Positions 16,584 to 24,509 of a stretch of 64,000 nt of DNA are shown here, piece by piece. Position 1 is the first letter of the stretch. Each line of letters begins with the position of its first letter. The stretch lies in NCBI GenBank assembly GCA_964435115.1, contig CAYSYM010000010.1, positions 1 to 64,000 on the forward strand, read 5' to 3'. The stretch comes from CAYSYM01 sp964435115. Lineage in GTDB: Bacteria > Chloroflexota > UBA6077 > CF-72. The position numbers were made by a program, and so were the translations under genes. The notes below the pieces were generated by a model, which was not told the DNA's origin, made no database searches, and saw only the letters and a list, made by a program, of their open reading frames with translations.

Positions 16584-17396
16584 ATGGCCCGCGGTGGCAC
16601 CTTGCCAATCCAACAACCACTCCGGCGCTTGCGCCTGACGCTCGGCTACCGCGGCACCCGGTTTGCCGGCTGGGCGCGCCAGCCCCCGGCGAGAACCGGC
16701 GGACGGCCGACCGTCCAGGCGATGCTCGAGGACGCGCTGGCCTCGGTGCTGGGGCATCCTGTGCGGGTGACTGCCGCAGGCCGTACCGACGCAGGGGTCC
16801 ACGCCGAGGCGCAGGTTGTCTCGTTCGACACCGCCTCGACCATCCCGGCCGACGGGCTCGCGCGTGTCCTGGCGTCACGGCTTCCCGAGGACCTGTGGGT
16901 GGTCGCCGTGTCGGACGCTGCGTCGACCTTCGACGCTCGGCGCAGCGCGTGCCGCCGCTGGTACCGCTACGCGATCTGGCGAGCGACGGCGCCACCGGCG
17001 GGCTGGCGCGGGCAGTGCCTCGTGCACCCGGAGCCCCTGGACCTCGCCGCGATGCGGCGGGCCGCCCGCTGGCTGGTCGGTCGCCGCGACGTGCGGGCGC
17101 TGGTGGGCGGGTGGGGGCGCAACGCTCGCCCGGGCCGCTCGACCGTGCGGACGGTGTACGCCGCCGACTGGATCGAGTACGGCGAGGCCCCGCTTCTCAC
17201 GTTCGAGGTGTGCGCTGACGCCTTCCTCCGCCAGATGGTCCGTACAATGGTGGGCAGCTTGCTGTGGGTGGGCGAGGGGCGGTGGACGCCGGACGAGCTG
17301 GCCGCAGCGCTCTCGTCGGCGGACCGTCGGGCGGCCGGCCCCACCGCACCCGCCGTGGGACTGACGTTGTGGAAAATCGAATACGACTCGCGCTGA
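16584..17396 (+). CDS. truA: tRNA pseudouridine(38-40) synthase TruA
   Basis: TruA converts uridines 38-40 of the tRNA anticodon stem to pseudouridine. The protein is 270 residues. The catalytic Asp is in GRTDAGVHAEAQV (about Asp69), and YRGTRFAGWARQP and CADAFLRQMVRTMVGSLLWVG are further family motifs. ATG 16584 lies 44 bases after rplQ. The rplQ-truA-rplM-rpsI order is common in bacteria. Confidence 0.94.
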   Translation: MARGGTLPIQQPLRRLRLTLGYRGTRFAGWARQPPARTGGRPTVQAMLEDALASVLGHPVRVTAAGRTDAGVHAEAQVVSFDTASTIPADGLARVLASRLPEDLWVVAVSDAASTFDARRSACRRWYRYAIWRATAPPAGWRGQCLVHPEPLDLAAMRRAARWLVGRRDVRALVGGWGRNARPGRSTVRTVYAADWIEYGEAPLLTFEVCADAFLRQMVRTMVGSLLWVGEGRWTPDELAAALSSADRRAAGPTAPAVGLTLWKIEYDSR

Positions 17397-17464
17397 AGGT
17401 CCGACCGGATCCCGCCTCCCGCGTCGTCACGCGGTCCAACGAGCGGCCCGGTGCGCCCGTGTGG

Positions 17465-17550
17465 CTCGGCAAGCGGGCGAACGTCCGGCCCGCTCCTGCC
17501 CGAGGATGGCCCACCTGCTTCGCCATCGAGCGCACCAAGCGCGAAGCGCT
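17465..17550. repeat. Composite inverted repeat, copy A (truA-rplM gap)
   Basis: On the minus strand this reads AGCGCTTCGCGCT (17538-17550), then an arm ggcgaagcaggtgggcc (17508-17524), a loop, and a diverged opposite arm around 17468-17483. The same two-part design occurs at 32197-32282, 42729-42811 and 57341-57427. The 175-base truA-rplM gap holds nothing else besides this element and the rplM leader. Confidence 0.6.
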
Positions 17551-17571
17551 TGCTGAGAGACCGAGGTTCAC

Positions 17572-18081
17572 GTGCCCATGATGCAGAAAACGTATACGCC
17601 CAGAGCCAGCGAGCTGGTCCAGAGCTGGCGGGTCGTCGACGCCACCGGGAAGACCCTGGGCCGCCTGGCGAGCGAGATCGCCGGCTACCTGCGTGGCAAG
17701 CACCGGCCCATCTTCGCCGAGCACATGGACGTCGGCGACTACGTCGTCGTCGTCAACGCCGCCCGTGTCCGCGTTACCGGCGACAAGCTGCGGCAGAAGA
17801 TGTACGTCCGCCACTCCGGCTATCCGGGCGGGTTCAAGGCCGTCGCGCTGGGCGACGTGCTGGCCAGACACCCGGAGCGCGTGGTCAAGCACGCCGTGAA
17901 GGGCATGCTGCCGCACACCACGCTGGGGCGGAAGATGCTGCGCAAGCTGAAGGTGTACGACGGCCCAACCCACCCGCACGAGGCACAGGTGCGAGCCAGC
18001 ACGAAGCAGGACGCTGTGGCCGCTGGAGCGGCGGCGCGCCCCACGGCCACCCCCGCGACGACTGAGGAGGAGACAGCATGA
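17572..18081 (+). CDS. rplM: 50S ribosomal protein L13
   Basis: L13 is an early-assembly large-subunit protein. The core KTYTPRASELVQSWRVVDATGKTLGRLASEIA, the GKHRPIFAEHMDVGDYVVV segment and VKGMLPHTTLGRKMLRKLKVY are canonical. Three starts are close together (GTG 17572, ATG 17578, ATG 17581); gagg at 17563-17566 fits the GTG best. The last 25 residues are an Ala/Thr-rich tail. It overlaps rpsI by four bases. Confidence 0.95.
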   Translation: MPMMQKTYTPRASELVQSWRVVDATGKTLGRLASEIAGYLRGKHRPIFAEHMDVGDYVVVVNAARVRVTGDKLRQKMYVRHSGYPGGFKAVALGDVLARHPERVVKHAVKGMLPHTTLGRKMLRKLKVYDGPTHPHEAQVRASTKQDAVAAGAAARPTATPATTEEETA

Positions 18082-18494
18082 GAGATCGCGCAGCCCTTGC
18101 CTCCAACCGGGCGGGGTACACCGGCGTCGGGCGGCGCAAGACGAGCATCGCCCGGGTGCTGCTGCAGCCCGGCAACGGCAATGTCATCGTCAACGGCGAG
18201 CCGCTCGATCAGCGGTTCCCGCGGAGCGCCCACCAGGCGGCGGTCACCCTCCCGCTTCGGCTGGCCAACCGGCTCAACAGCTTCAACGTCCTGGTCAAGG
18301 TGGCCGGAGGCGGCGTCTCGGGGCAAGCCGGAGCGGTCCGACACGCCACCAGCCGCGCCCTAGTCAAGGCTGACGAGTCCCTGAAGGGCGTGCTGCGGGA
18401 AGCCGGGCTCCTCACCCGTGATCCTCGCGAGAAGGAGCGCAAGAAGTACGGCTTGAAGCGCGCTCGCAAGGCCCCGCAGTACACCAAGCGCTAG
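18078..18494 (+). CDS. rpsI: 30S ribosomal protein S9
   Basis: S9 places its C-terminal tail near P-site tRNA. The protein is 138 residues with YTGVGRRKTSIARVLLQPG, VAGGGVSGQAGAVRHATSRAL and the terminal KKYGLKRARKAPQYTKR; the final Lys-Arg is the tRNA-contacting end. ATG 18078 overlaps the rplM stop. Confidence 0.97.
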   Translation: MRDRAALASNRAGYTGVGRRKTSIARVLLQPGNGNVIVNGEPLDQRFPRSAHQAAVTLPLRLANRLNSFNVLVKVAGGGVSGQAGAVRHATSRALVKADESLKGVLREAGLLTRDPREKERKKYGLKRARKAPQYTKR

Positions 18495-18580
18495 GTGGCC
18501 AGCCAGTAGGTGAGCCACGGGCCGTGGGGCTGGAGCCCAAGGCTCCCCCGCGACCCACCACCCCGGAGGGAGACACTCCA

Positions 18581-18826
18581 TTGCTGAAGATTCGCTTACG
18601 ACGGATGGGCGCGAAGAAGCAGCCCTCCTACCGCGTGGTGGTCGCGGAGGTGCGGGCGCCACGCGACGGCGCGTTCGTCGAGATCCTCGGCCACTACAAC
18701 CCGCTGACTGACCCGGCCACCTTCCAGGTGGACGCCGAGCGGACGCGCGCGTGGCTGCGCCGCGGCGCCCAACCCACGGATCGCGTGGCGCGCCTGCTCG
18801 CCAAGAGCGGCGTGAGCGCCGGGTGA
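18581..18826 (+). CDS. rpsP: 30S ribosomal protein S16
   Basis: S16 stabilises the 30S body during assembly. I start at TTG 18581 (then LKIRLRRMGAKKQPSYRVVV), with ggaggg 11 bases upstream; an in-frame GTG at 18524 adds Pro-rich sequence not seen in the family. The 81 residues include FVEILGHYNPLTDPATFQV and a typical end. It opens the rpsP-khpA-rimM group. Confidence 0.94.
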   Translation: MLKIRLRRMGAKKQPSYRVVVAEVRAPRDGAFVEILGHYNPLTDPATFQVDAERTRAWLRRGAQPTDRVARLLAKSGVSAG

Positions 18827-19158
18827 CGCCCGTGGACGATGGGCAGGCCCGCGTGCCAGGCAGCAGCGGCGAACGCGAGGCCGTCGAGGCGGAGTACGAC
18901 GAGGAGGAGTTCGAGGAGCTCGAGCCCGACCTCCCGGGGCTCGTCGAGTACGTGGCCAGGGCGTTGGTGGACAAACCCGACGCGGTCAAGGTGGCCGCGG
19001 TACAGGACGGGAACACGACCGTCTACGAGCTCGAGGTCGACGAGGAGGACGCGGGCAAGGTGATCGGCCGCCAGGGACGCGTGGTCAGGAGCTTGCGGGC
19101 GCTGGTCAAAGCCGCCGCCACCCGCACCGGGGCACGCGTCGACCTCGACGTCGTCTGA
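18823..19158 (+). CDS. khpA: KH-domain RNA-binding protein (KhpA-like)
   Basis: Small KH proteins of this type (KhpA/YlqC) bind RNA, often with KhpB, and influence cell-wall growth and translation. GTG 18823 overlaps the rpsP stop and gives 111 residues. The C-terminal KH fold carries the GxxG loop in DAGKVIGRQGRVVRSLR. An acidic Glu/Asp-rich stretch of about 20 residues precedes it, longer than usual. Its position between rpsP and rimM is the standard one. Confidence 0.88.
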   Translation: MTPVDDGQARVPGSSGEREAVEAEYDEEEFEELEPDLPGLVEYVARALVDKPDAVKVAAVQDGNTTVYELEVDEEDAGKVIGRQGRVVRSLRALVKAAATRTGARVDLDVV

Positions 19159-19255
19159 GGCACGGGCCGGTCTGCAGCCGGCCGCAGACTGCGGAACGGA
19201 CAGTCGGGTCCCGCTCCACCTGCTGCCGACCGGCGTCTGACCAGCGACCGCCACG

Positions 19256-19831
19256 ATGCCCGGCGAGGTTCCGCCGCCCGCCGACTACCGCGTAGTCGCC
19301 CAGGTGCTCGCGCCCCACGGCGTGCGCGGAGAGTTGAAGTGCCGGGTGGTGACCGACTTCCCGGAGCGCTTCACGCCGGGAGCCCGGGTCTTCGCGGGCG
19401 TTCCGCCGCGGGCGCACCGGATCACCACGGCGCGCGTCGCCGGGCCCGTCGTCTACCTCCACCTGTCAGGAATCGGCGATCGCGACGCCGCCGAGGCGCT
19501 CCGAGGGACTGAAGTGCTCGTCGCGCCCGAAGACGCGGTGCCGCTGCCCGAAGGGCAGTTCTACTGGAACGAGGTGGTCGGCTTGCGCGTCGAGGACACC
19601 CGGGGTGAGGCGCTCGGCTCGGTGGTCGACATCCTCCCGACCGGCGGGAACGATGTCTACGTCGTGCACGGGCCACTGGGCGAGATCCTCGTCCCGGCGA
19701 TCAGCGATGTCGTCAAGGAGATCGCGCCGCGGGAAGGCCGCCTTGTCGTCGAGCTCGTGCCCGGCCTGCTGCCCGAGAGGCGCAAGCCACGTCGGCGCAG
19801 ATTCGCTCGCAAGCGAGCGCCGAGGGGGTAG
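19256..19831 (+). CDS. rimM: 16S rRNA processing protein RimM
   Basis: RimM is a 30S assembly factor that binds S19 and helps mature the head. The 191-residue protein begins its core with VVAQVLAPHGVRGELKCRVVTDFPERF. The PRC-barrel part follows with FYWNEVVGLRVEDTRGEALGSV and the hallmark GGNDVYVV, and then ILVPAISDVVKEI. A basic Arg/Lys tail ends the protein. trmD, often next, is absent here. Confidence 0.94.
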   Translation: MPGEVPPPADYRVVAQVLAPHGVRGELKCRVVTDFPERFTPGARVFAGVPPRAHRITTARVAGPVVYLHLSGIGDRDAAEALRGTEVLVAPEDAVPLPEGQFYWNEVVGLRVEDTRGEALGSVVDILPTGGNDVYVVHGPLGEILVPAISDVVKEIAPREGRLVVELVPGLLPERRKPRRRRFARKRAPRG

Positions 19832-19862
19832 AGTTCCCGCACCGGGATCGCCTGCCGAGCTG

Positions 19863-20633
19863 ATGCGACGCCAGCGCCTTTACCGCACTCCAGCCCTCGT
19901 GCTCAAACGCACCGACCTGGGGGAAGCGGACCGCATTCTGACTCTGTACACGCGCGATCATGGCAAGCTACGCGCAGTAGCGAAGGGGGTGCGTCGCACC
20001 ACGAGCCGGTCCGCCGGCCACCTGGAGCTGTTCACGCACGCAGACGTCCTCCTCGCCGTCGGGCGCGAGCTGGACGTCGTGGCGCAGGTGGACACCGTCC
20101 AGGCGTTTCGGGACGTGCGGGAAGACCTGGATCGGACGACGCAGGCGTACTACCTCGTCGAGCTGGTGGACCTGCTGACCGAAGACCGCATGGAGAACCG
20201 GGCCGTGTTCGTGGCGCTCGTCGAGAGCCTGGCAGCCCTGGAAGCGCGCCAGGCGCCGCGGCTGGTCCTCGTCGCGTTCCAGTTGCGTCTGCTCCAGGCG
20301 CTGGGCTACCGGCCCGAGCTCACCGAGTGTGTGGGCTGCCGGGCTCCCATCCAGCCGGGCGCCAACCAGTTCTCCGCCCGGCTCGGCGGCACGCTCTGCC
20401 CGGCGTGCGGACCGCGGGAGATGAGCGCGCGGCCGATCGCCACCGACACGCTCAAGGTGCTGCGCCACTTCCAGCGGACCGAAGGCCGCCACTTCCTTGC
20501 CGTTCCCCCGCCCGTCGCCCGAGACGCCGAGCTGGTGCTGCGCCACTACGTCGAGGAGATCGTGGAGCGGCGGCTTCGCACCCCGGAGCTGATCGCCCGC
20601 GTGAGCCAGGCGGGCGCTCCAGCCGGCCTATAA
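19863..20633 (+). CDS. recO: DNA repair protein RecO
   Basis: RecO mediates RecA loading on SSB-coated DNA in the RecFOR pathway. ATG 19863 gives 256 residues. The N-terminal OB fold reads RTPALVLKRTDLGEADRILTLYT. The C-terminal zinc-binding part has Cys pairs in ECVGCRAPI and LCPACGP. A longer upstream frame overlaps rimM and is not family-like. The stop codon overlaps a TATAAT box just upstream of dnaX. Confidence 0.93.
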   Translation: MRRQRLYRTPALVLKRTDLGEADRILTLYTRDHGKLRAVAKGVRRTTSRSAGHLELFTHADVLLAVGRELDVVAQVDTVQAFRDVREDLDRTTQAYYLVELVDLLTEDRMENRAVFVALVESLAALEARQAPRLVLVAFQLRLLQALGYRPELTECVGCRAPIQPGANQFSARLGGTLCPACGPREMSARPIATDTLKVLRHFQRTEGRHFLAVPPPVARDAELVLRHYVEEIVERRLRTPELIARVSQAGAPAGL

Positions 20634-20634
20634 T
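20629..20634 (+). promoter_or_regulatory. TATAAT box ten bases upstream of the dnaX start
   Basis: A perfect -10 consensus lies at 20629-20634, overlapping the recO stop, with the dnaX ATG at 20645. Transcription would start around 20641, giving an almost leaderless mRNA. I find no good -35 and no purine-rich ribosome binding site before dnaX, which fits a leaderless start but could be chance. Confidence 0.4.
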
Positions 20635-20644
20635 CGGCACCCCG

Positions 20645-22450
20645 ATGTTTGGCGACGAGTGGGCGGCGCAGGCGGCGGGGTCGCCGCCCCAGCAGGCCGA
20701 GGAGGGGGCGACCCACCGGGCGCTCTACCTGCGCTGGCGCCCACGACGCTTCCAGGACGTGGTCGGCCAGGAGCACGTCACCCGCACCCTGCGCAACGCG
20801 GTCGTGCGCGACCGCCTCGCCCACGCGTACCTCTTCACGGGGCCGCGCGGCACCGGCAAGACGAGCGTCGCCCGCATCCTGTACCGCGCCGCGAACTGCG
20901 AGCGGGCCGTGGCGGGCGACCCATGTAATACCTGTCCTCTCTGCACCGCCGCGCTCGACGGCCGGGCGCTCGACCTCGTGGAGATCGACGCGGCGTCGAA
21001 CCGGGGCATCGACGACATGCGCGACCTGCGCGACAAGGTGGCCTACCGCCCGGGCGAGGGTCGCTACCGGCTGTACATCATCGACGAGGCGCACGAGCTG
21101 ACCGGGGCAGCGTGGGACGCGTTCCTGAAGACGCTGGAGGAGCCGCCCGCCCACGCGATCTTCGTCCTCGCCACGACCGAGGCGCACAAGGTGCCCGCGA
21201 CGATCCTGTCCCGCTGCCAGCGGTTCGACTTCCGCCGCATCCCGTTCGAGGCGACGCGCGGCCAGCTCGCACGCGTCGCCGAGGCCGAGGGGCTGGAGGT
21301 CGAGGGCGCGGTGCTGGATCGCCTGGCGCGCGCGGCACGGGGCGGGCTGCGCGATGCGCTGAGCCTGCTGGATCAGCTCGGCGCCTTCGCCGGCGGGCGC
21401 GTGGACATGGGCGTGGCGCGCGCGGTGCTGGGGCTCCCGCCGGCCGAAGCCGTTAGGGCGGTCGTGGAGGCGCTGGGGCGGCGCGATGCCGCCGCGGCCC
21501 TCACGCAGGTGGCTGACCTGGCAGAGGGAGGCGCCGACCTCCGCCAGGTCGTCGACGAGCTCGTCGCGCACCTGCGTGGCGTCCTCCTGGTGCGCGCGGG
21601 GGCGGAGGCGCCCCTGGCGGTCGAGTTCCCCGCCGAGGACCTGGTATGGCTGCGAGCGCAGGCGCCTGAGTGGCCGACGGGGGGGCTCATGGTACTCGTC
21701 CAGGAGCTCTCGGCCGCACTCGGGCGCACCCGCGACGCCCAGCAGTTCCAGGTCCAGGTGGAGCTCGCGCTGCTCGGCGCCGCCGGCACCGAGCCGTCCC
21801 CGCGGGAAGCTGCCCCGGCACGGGCACCCAGTCCGCTCGGGCCCATGCCGCCCGCGCGCCAGACGGTTCCCGCGCCGCCGGAGCCCGCTCGGCCGGTGGC
21901 GGCTCCGGCGTTGCCCGGCCCGGCGCCCGTGACCGCGAGTGTCCCGGCCGCTGCCGCGCCAAATGCACCGACCTTCCCCTTCAGCGAGCGGGCCGCCGCC
22001 CCGGCGCTCGGCGGCAGGGAGACGCCCCTCGCGAACGAGCCACAACGGGACGAGAGCATCCCCTCGGAAGAGCAGTTACGGCTGGCCGTGGAGCGCTGGT
22101 CGGACGTGGTCGAGCACGTGAAGGCCAGGAAACCGCTGGTGGGCGCGGCCCTGAGCACGGCCCGACCGATCCGCATCGACGGCCAGGTGCTGGTAGTCGA
22201 CGTCGGCTCGCCATTCCACCGCAAGCGGGTGGATTCCGCGGCCAACCGCGCCGCCATCGAGCGGGCGCTCCACCGCGCCCTGGGGCGCCAGTACCGGGTG
22301 CGGTGCGCGGTGGGTGGGGATCCCGCGGCCGGCCCGAGCCTCCTGGATGACCCGGTCATCAGCTACGCCGCCCGGACGTTTGGCGGCGAGCCGCGCCGCC
22401 TGGCCGACCAGCCTGCCACGCACGCCACCCACGGAACACCCGCCTTCTGA
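20645..22450 (+). CDS. dnaX: DNA polymerase III subunit gamma/tau
   Basis: DnaX is the clamp-loader ATPase of the replisome. ATG 20645 gives 601 residues. Visible motifs: YLRWRPRRFQDVVGQEHV, Walker A GPRGTGKTS (about residues 66-74), a zinc module (C-x8-CNTCPLC), Walker B IIDEAHELT and sensor/RFC box LEEPPAHAIFVLATTEAHKVP. A Pro/Ala-rich linker (about 395-480) leads to a tau-like C-terminal domain. I see no obvious frameshift signal for a separate gamma form. The usual ybaB-recR neighbours are absent. Confidence 0.95.
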   Translation: MFGDEWAAQAAGSPPQQAEEGATHRALYLRWRPRRFQDVVGQEHVTRTLRNAVVRDRLAHAYLFTGPRGTGKTSVARILYRAANCERAVAGDPCNTCPLCTAALDGRALDLVEIDAASNRGIDDMRDLRDKVAYRPGEGRYRLYIIDEAHELTGAAWDAFLKTLEEPPAHAIFVLATTEAHKVPATILSRCQRFDFRRIPFEATRGQLARVAEAEGLEVEGAVLDRLARAARGGLRDALSLLDQLGAFAGGRVDMGVARAVLGLPPAEAVRAVVEALGRRDAAAALTQVADLAEGGADLRQVVDELVAHLRGVLLVRAGAEAPLAVEFPAEDLVWLRAQAPEWPTGGLMVLVQELSAALGRTRDAQQFQVQVELALLGAAGTEPSPREAAPARAPSPLGPMPPARQTVPAPPEPARPVAAPALPGPAPVTASVPAAAAPNAPTFPFSERAAAPALGGRETPLANEPQRDESIPSEEQLRLAVERWSDVVEHVKARKPLVGAALSTARPIRIDGQVLVVDVGSPFHRKRVDSAANRAAIERALHRALGRQYRVRCAVGGDPAAGPSLLDDPVISYAARTFGGEPRRLADQPATHATHGTPAF

Positions 22451-22543
22451 GCCGCGCCCGGGCCGAACGGTGGCCTCGACCCGCCCCGGTCGACGGTCCC
22501 AACACGCTTCGAGGACCGCCCGCGGGCTCGGGCTCTGAGACCT

Positions 22544-22573
22544 TTGACCGCCCTGCCGGGAGGGCGGTATCAT
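22544..22573 (+). promoter_or_regulatory. Promoter of the tRNA-Gly gene
   Basis: TTGACC (22544-22549) and TATCAT (22568-22573) are separated by 18 bases and the tRNA begins at 22584. Each hexamer matches the sigma-70 consensus at five of six positions. The spacer is almost entirely an inverted repeat (CCGCCCT...AGGGCGG), unusual for a spacer. Confidence 0.7.
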
Positions 22574-22583
22574 GCTCGTGTTC

Positions 22584-22658
22584 GCGGAAGTGGCGCAGCG
22601 GTAGCGCATCTGCTTCCCAAGCAGAGGGTCGCGGGTTCGAATCCCGTCTTCCGCTCCA
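22584..22658 (+). tRNA. tRNA-Gly (anticodon CCC)
   Basis: A complete cloverleaf can be drawn: acceptor GCGGAAG/CTTCCGC, D-stem GCGC/GCGC, anticodon stem TCTGC/GCAGA with loop TTCCCAA (anticodon CCC at 22616-22618), and T-arm GCGGG-TTCGAAT-CCCGT. U73 and an encoded CCA end at 22658. The 3' half from 22610 together with 15 bases of flank is repeated at 24510-24572. Confidence 0.96.
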
Positions 22659-22673
22659 GCGTTCCGAGATCAG
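22610..22673 (+). repeat. Left attachment-like repeat (3' half of tRNA-Gly plus flank)
   Basis: Bases 22610-22673 match 24510-24572 with one substitution and one single-base gap. The match runs from the anticodon stem through the CCA end into 15 bases of downstream flank (gcgttccgagatcag). This is the layout left when an element integrates by site-specific recombination into a tRNA 3' end. The island between the copies is 1.9 kb. Confidence 0.85.
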
Positions 22674-23115
22674 ATTCCACACATCCGTTGGAGCGCGCGG
22701 CCCGTCCCCCCAGCTCCGTGCAGCAGTGGGTGTAGCAGTAGGCATCGCGCACCCCTCCCCGGCCACCGCCAGCAGCGCCGCGTCGAGCCGGTCCATCGCG
22801 CGGCGGAAGGTGGTCAGCACCCCTGCTCGTGCTCGGCCAAGGTCGCGGTGCGATGCTGGCTCGCCCAGCGCTCCACTCCTGAGCCAGCTGGTCGGCGTGG
22901 ACTACGATGGGGGACGGGATCGGTTCCGGGGACATCGGGGCCTCCCAGGAGCCGCCGGCGTCGAGAGCGTCGGCGGCTCGGCATGTGATCCTGCTACGCT
23001 ACGTGCCCGCCCCACAGCCCCGGTAATCCCCAACAACATCCGGGCACGCCTCTCTGTCTCTCACGCATACTCACGATAGGGGCTAGCGTGATATGCTGTT
23101 CATGAGGTCCCACGC
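22659..23115. other. 457-base stretch inside the tRNA-bounded island
   Basis: No intact gene is seen. The stretch contains a decayed minus-strand reading frame (22741-22935), a 9-bp-stem hairpin (GAGCCGCCG at 22949-22957 with CGGCGGCTC at 22971-22979), and a possible -10 box TATGCT at 23092-23097 ahead of the antitoxin-like gene. There is no integrase gene. Confidence 0.5.
22741..22935 (-). pseudogene. Decayed ORF of unknown family
   Basis: Reading the minus strand from 22935, one frame gives IVVHADQLAQEW. A second frame picks up as RWASQHRTATLAEHEQG, and a third continues as VLTTFRRAMDRLDAALLAV. Joined, these look like one coherent helical protein broken by two frameshifts. I do not recognise the family. 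It may be the remains of a gene carried by the island. Confidence 0.4.
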
Positions 23116-23715
23116 GTGCAACTCGATGTCGCGCCGTTCCGCCGCGCCGGTCTCGATCTGTCGCTGGATGAATTCGAGCAGTTGGTCATGGACGCGGTCA
23201 CGCAGGTCCTGCCCGAGCGCCCGGCGACGGACGCCCGTCCCGAGATGACCGAAGCAGAGGCCGCCTTTTTGCGAGACGCGGGCGTCGATCTGGCCGACTT
23301 CGCCCCCCGCGAGCACGGCCCGAACGACCCGCTAGCGCGCACCGCCGCCGAGTACGCCGCTATCCTGGCCGCCAGCCTGAGTGTGCCGGAGTTGGCGGCC
23401 CGGCTGGGCGTGGACGAGAGCAGCATCCGCCAGCGCCTGGTCGCACGTCACCTGTACGGCATCAAGGCAGGTAGGGGCTGGCGGATCCCGCTCTTCGAGC
23501 TCGACGATGCGGGCCAGGCGCTGGTCCCCGGCCTGCAACGAGTTGCGCCCCACTGGACCGATGCCCACCCGGTCGAAGTTGCGCAGTGGTTCACGCAGCC
23601 GCATGTCGACCTGGTGGGTCCGAACGATGAGCCGATCTCGCCACGCGTCTGGCTGCTGGCGGGCGGCAGCCCGCGCACCGTGGCCGCATTAGCCGAGGAG
23701 TTCGAGGGTGGCTAA
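23116..23715 (+). CDS. Antitoxin-like HTH protein paired with RES toxin
   Basis: The protein is 199 residues from GTG 23116, with tgagg nine bases upstream. The middle part (LSVPELAARLGVDESSIRQRLVARHLYGI) reads as a helix-turn-helix. The C-terminal WFTQPHVDLVGPNDEPISPRVWLLAGG segment resembles the Xre/MbcA/ParS antitoxin end that contacts RES toxins. It overlaps the RES gene by eight bases. Assignment as the antitoxin rests on this pairing; it would neutralise the toxin and probably repress the operon. Confidence 0.7.
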   Translation: MQLDVAPFRRAGLDLSLDEFEQLVMDAVTQVLPERPATDARPEMTEAEAAFLRDAGVDLADFAPREHGPNDPLARTAAEYAAILAASLSVPELAARLGVDESSIRQRLVARHLYGIKAGRGWRIPLFELDDAGQALVPGLQRVAPHWTDAHPVEVAQWFTQPHVDLVGPNDEPISPRVWLLAGGSPRTVAALAEEFEGG

Positions 23716-24334
23716 GCTGCCGGCGCCGCCTCCGCCCGAGCGGCTGGCGGCGATCCCGGCGGACTGGAGGGTCGTTCTGGTTGGGACGGCCCTCTTTCGC
23801 GTCTACCGCCGGGGCGGTCCGCACCCCGGCACCTGGAACGGATTCCGTTTCTACGGACCGCTCAACGGACGCTTCGATCCCCACGAGCTGCCGCGCCGCG
23901 GCCAGGAGCGAGGCATACTCTACGGGGCCACGCATCCGGCCGCGGCGCTCGCGGAGTTCTTCCAGACGCGTCGGACGATCAATGTCCGCCATCGGCAGCC
24001 ATGGCTGGTCGGCTTTGTGCTTGCCCGCGACATACGGCTGCTGGACCTGACCGGGCTCTGGCCCACCCGAGCCGGCGCGTCGCTGGCACTCGCCAGCGGA
24101 CCGCGGCCGCGCGCGCGGGCGTGGGCGCGTGCGATCCACGCCGCCTATCCCGATGCGGAAGGGGTCTGGTACGGCTCATCCATGCACGGCAACACGCCCT
24201 GCGTTGCGCTGTTCGAGCGCGCTCAGGACGCCCTGCCGCTGCTGCCCGGCTACCACCGCGCGCTGAGCGACGAGACGCTGCGCGCCTTTCTCGCGAACGT
24301 CGCCGCGAACCTGAACTTCCGGGTCATCCTCTGA
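23708..24334 (+). CDS. RES-domain toxin
   Basis: RES toxins deplete NAD+ in the cytoplasm. The 208-residue protein shows the family's conserved Arg, Glu and Ser landmarks: LFRVYRRGG...FYGPLNGRFDP, then GILYGATHPAAALAEFF, then GVWYGSSMHGN. It overlaps the upstream antitoxin-like gene by eight bases, the usual order antitoxin-toxin. A terminator-like hairpin follows 16 bases after the stop. Length is at the upper end for the family. Confidence 0.8.
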   Translation: MAKLPAPPPPERLAAIPADWRVVLVGTALFRVYRRGGPHPGTWNGFRFYGPLNGRFDPHELPRRGQERGILYGATHPAAALAEFFQTRRTINVRHRQPWLVGFVLARDIRLLDLTGLWPTRAGASLALASGPRPRARAWARAIHAAYPDAEGVWYGSSMHGNTPCVALFERAQDALPLLPGYHRALSDETLRAFLANVAANLNFRVIL

Positions 24335-24349
24335 GGCGACCGCCAGCGC

Positions 24350-24367
24350 GGCCGGTGTCGGCCTTTT
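24350..24367 (+). terminator. Probable intrinsic terminator after the RES gene
   Basis: GGCCG (24350-24354), loop GTGT, CGGCC (24359-24363) and TTTT form a short GC stem followed by four T. It begins 16 bases after the RES stop. The T-run is short, so strength is uncertain. Confidence 0.5.
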
Positions 24368-24509
24368 GGCCCGCACCCTCACGTTCGGCCGTCCTCAGCC
24401 TCCAGAGGCGGGCCGCTCAATCCCGTCGCGGATCTCGCCGCCTGCTCATCCGCCTCGCGTCCACCCGACACTACAAGGAGATCACACCTGCGATTGGGTC
24501 GCTCGCTAC

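Noticed and set aside
20546..22045. A 499-codon minus-strand frame over recO-dnaX
   Set aside because: It is antisense to dnaX, which has all its motifs; composition-driven open frame.
21780..22100. Programmed frameshift in dnaX to make gamma
   Set aside because: No A-run or slippery heptamer with a following stem stands out between the ATPase part and the C-terminal domain.
22570..22935. A minus-strand ORF reading KTGFEPATLCLGSRCAT
   Set aside because: This phrase is the antisense translation of the tRNA-Gly gene, a frequent false protein. Only the part beyond the tRNA may be a real gene remnant.
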